Shown here piece after piece: positions 5,392 through 6,622 of a stretch of 6,622 nucleotides of DNA. The DNA is taken from positions 32,021 through 38,642 of the forward strand of contig WFLZ01000132.1 in assembly GCA_009177225.1 (NCBI GenBank), given 5' to 3'. Position numbers and translations under genes: made by a program. This DNA is from Clostridia bacterium (GTDB lineage Bacteria > Bacillota > Clostridia > Oscillospirales > Ruminococcaceae). The notes beneath the pieces are model-generated. The model saw nothing but the letters and a program-made list of their open reading frames with translations, did no database searches and was not told where the DNA came from. Numbering within the stretch: the first letter of the stretch is position 1; each line of letters starts with the position of its first letter.

Positions 5392-6591
5392 TTAGTTATC
5401 TGATTTTTTTCTTGCTCTTATTGTACCTACTGCAATCAGAACAACTCCACCGATTGAAATCAATATAACAACCCACCAAAGTTGTTTGTTTCGCTGAAGT
5501 TTTCCTCCGCTTTCACTGTCGTTATTGATGTCTGACGGAGCAGTTGTTGTATTTCCGTTTGACTGTAAAGAAGAACCTGTACCGATTTTTGTAGCCGAGC
5601 CGTCACCGACAGTACCGGACACCGTAGTTGCTTTACCGGTTATTGTTGCTGAACCTTTAGCAAGCGAACCGGAAACTGTAGTTGTTGTATCTGTTTTTGT
5701 TGCCGAACCGTCAGCAACAGAACCGGAAACTGTCGTTGTTGCTTCTGTATCATTTTCAACCTCTGTATCAGTATCATTTGTTATAATACCAGCGTCCTCA
5801 AAATAAGTGTTTTCAATGATATAACGTAATTCATCATAAGTTATTTTCATTTCATAATGTACAGGGATATCTCTTTCCATTACAAGCCATGAAGAAGCAC
5901 CTTCGTCGTCAGTCCATCTGTACTTCCAGCCGTTTGAATCATTGAGAGCAACCGTGTCATAAAGTTCTTCATCTTTATAAATGTCAACAGTAATTTCTGT
6001 AGGACGGTCAATCATATTGTCATCATTTAGCCATTTTTTCATTACTGTATATGACCTCGACTCAGCACTCATTACCTGATATGTAAATTCATACGCATTA
6101 TATCTAATATTCGTGTCATCTTCTCTCAATTCGACAAGTGCTGTAGCAGGCACATAATAGTAACTGTCGGTTTTAAGAAGTTTTCCTGTTATAAGATAAA
6201 GACCTGCATCAAGACCGGAAAATTCAATTTCTCCGTTCTGGTCTGTCTCCCCCTGTCCTACAGGAGCAATCCGGTTTGCAATAGCATAACTCTGAAAAGA
6301 CTGAGCAGCTTCACTTACGTTTTCCACAGTCAGATTACGCATATTAACCTGAAATCCTGCAAATTCACCTGTCTTTATAAAAGCCTGTTCTGTGTCACTA
6401 CGTTCGCCGACCTTGTATAATTTCCACTGCATACCCTCAAGAATAACATCACCACTGACGCACACAAGTGTAAGCGATTTATTATTACTGTCCGCATGAC
6501 TTTTCTGTGGTGGTATAATCAAAGAAAAGAGTGACACAACAGTAATTATACATATAACAATATTAAAAATTTTATATTTTTTTAATAACAT
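5392..6591 (-). CDS. Secreted Cna_B-domain (pilin-like) surface protein with repeat stalk and membrane anchor
   Basis: A 399-residue exported wall or membrane protein resembling SpaA/pilin-like Cna_B proteins of Clostridia. Order: signal peptide 1-33 (basic Lys4/5/7, hydrophobic core, likely cut after SHA); a first beta-sandwich domain (about 39-170) with WKLYKVGE, TGEFAGF and FSGLDAGLYLITG, typical of prealbumin-like Cna_B domains; a second Cna_B domain (about 180-262) with VMKKW, RPTEITVDIY and WKYRW. In it Lys185, Glu239 (VMER) and Asn261 (IENT) occupy the places of the intramolecular isopeptide-bond residues. Then come an acidic Thr/Asp linker, three 18-residue Thr/Ser/Gly repeats (286-339), a short Gly/Asn/Ser spacer, a transmembrane segment (about 372-391) and basic tail RARKK. 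The residues before QLWW read KLQRN rather than LPxTG, so sortase anchoring is doubtful. The start is the only candidate after an in-frame stop; its SD is modest. No sortase gene is present. Role in adhesion or pilus formation is inference. Confidence 0.88.
   Translation of the reverse strand: MLLKKYKIFNIVICIITVVSLFSLIIPPQKSHADSNNKSLTLVCVSGDVILEGMQWKLYKVGERSDTEQAFIKTGEFAGFQVNMRNLTVENVSEAAQSFQSYAIANRIAPVGQGETDQNGEIEFSGLDAGLYLITGKLLKTDSYYYVPATALVELREDDTNIRYNAYEFTYQVMSAESRSYTVMKKWLNDDNMIDRPTEITVDIYKDEELYDTVALNDSNGWKYRWTDDEGASSWLVMERDIPVHYEMKITYDELRYIIENTYFEDAGIITNDTDTEVENDTEATTTVSGSVADGSATKTDTTTTVSGSLAKGSATITGKATTVSGTVGDGSATKIGTGSSLQSNGNTTTAPSDINNDSESGGKLQRNKQLWWVVILISIGGVVLIAVGTIRARKKSDN
5575..5736 (-). 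repeat. Three tandem 54-bp coding repeats (18-residue units) in the surface protein
   Basis: The unit begins TTVSG and carries GSAT in the middle; it is repeated at residues 286-303, 304-321 and 322-339. The Val codons are exactly 54 bp apart (5728, 5674 and 5620 as lowest coordinates). The units have diverged at several positions, so the array is not freshly duplicated. It probably forms a flexible Thr/Ser-rich stalk between the Cna_B domains and the membrane anchor. Confidence 0.9.
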
Positions 6592-6622
6592 AAAATTATC
6601 AGCCTGCCTTTTTTAATATCAA

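Noticed and set aside
5525..5806. 93-residue plus-strand open frame with Val/Pro/Glu repeats
   Set aside because: Its repetitiveness is the mirror image of the 54-bp repeats of the surface-protein gene on the other strand.

Overview
The window looks like chromosomal DNA of a low-GC Gram-positive bacterium of the Clostridia, most plausibly Ruminococcus or a relative in the Oscillospiraceae. The basis is the AT-rich composition, A/T-heavy sigma-A promoters, long SD-type ribosome binding sites, the non-mevalonate (MEP) isoprenoid genes ispD and ispF as separate adjacent genes, a membrane-anchored one-PDZ HtrA protease, and a Cna_B-type surface protein. The genus is an inference from style, not from a marker gene.

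Layout from left to right. Positions 1-2439 (minus strand) hold the first 813 codons of a large protein that runs off the left edge. It has an N-terminal region I cannot assign, an acidic linker, a middle region, a long coiled coil, and the beginning of an McrB/dynein-like (AAA_5-type) P-loop NTPase domain. A near-consensus sigma-A promoter (2496-2524) lies in front of it, so it is transcribed independently. Positions 2589-2620 hold an intrinsic terminator that closes the upstream gene, an htrA-type trypsin-like serine protease (3887-2637, minus). A 257-bp divergent intergenic region (3888-4144) carries promoters for htrA leftward and for an ispD-ispF operon rightward (4145-4828 and 4844-5320). 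The operon ends in a strong hairpin (5328-5350) that also serves as terminator for the convergent gene on the other side. That gene (6591-5392, minus) encodes a secreted Cna_B-domain surface protein with a three-copy 18-residue repeat stalk and a C-terminal membrane anchor in which the expected LPxTG sortase motif is replaced.

How the genes work together: ispD and ispF encode steps 3 and 5 of the MEP pathway to IPP/DMAPP and are co-transcribed. htrA is an envelope quality-control protease and the Cna_B protein is an envelope-exposed protein, but nothing in the sequence ties these two together functionally. The large P-loop protein is the least ordinary item. Its McrB-like NTPase coupled to a long coiled coil suggests a modification-dependent restriction or other defence-type machine, but the decisive C-terminal half and any nuclease partner lie outside the window.
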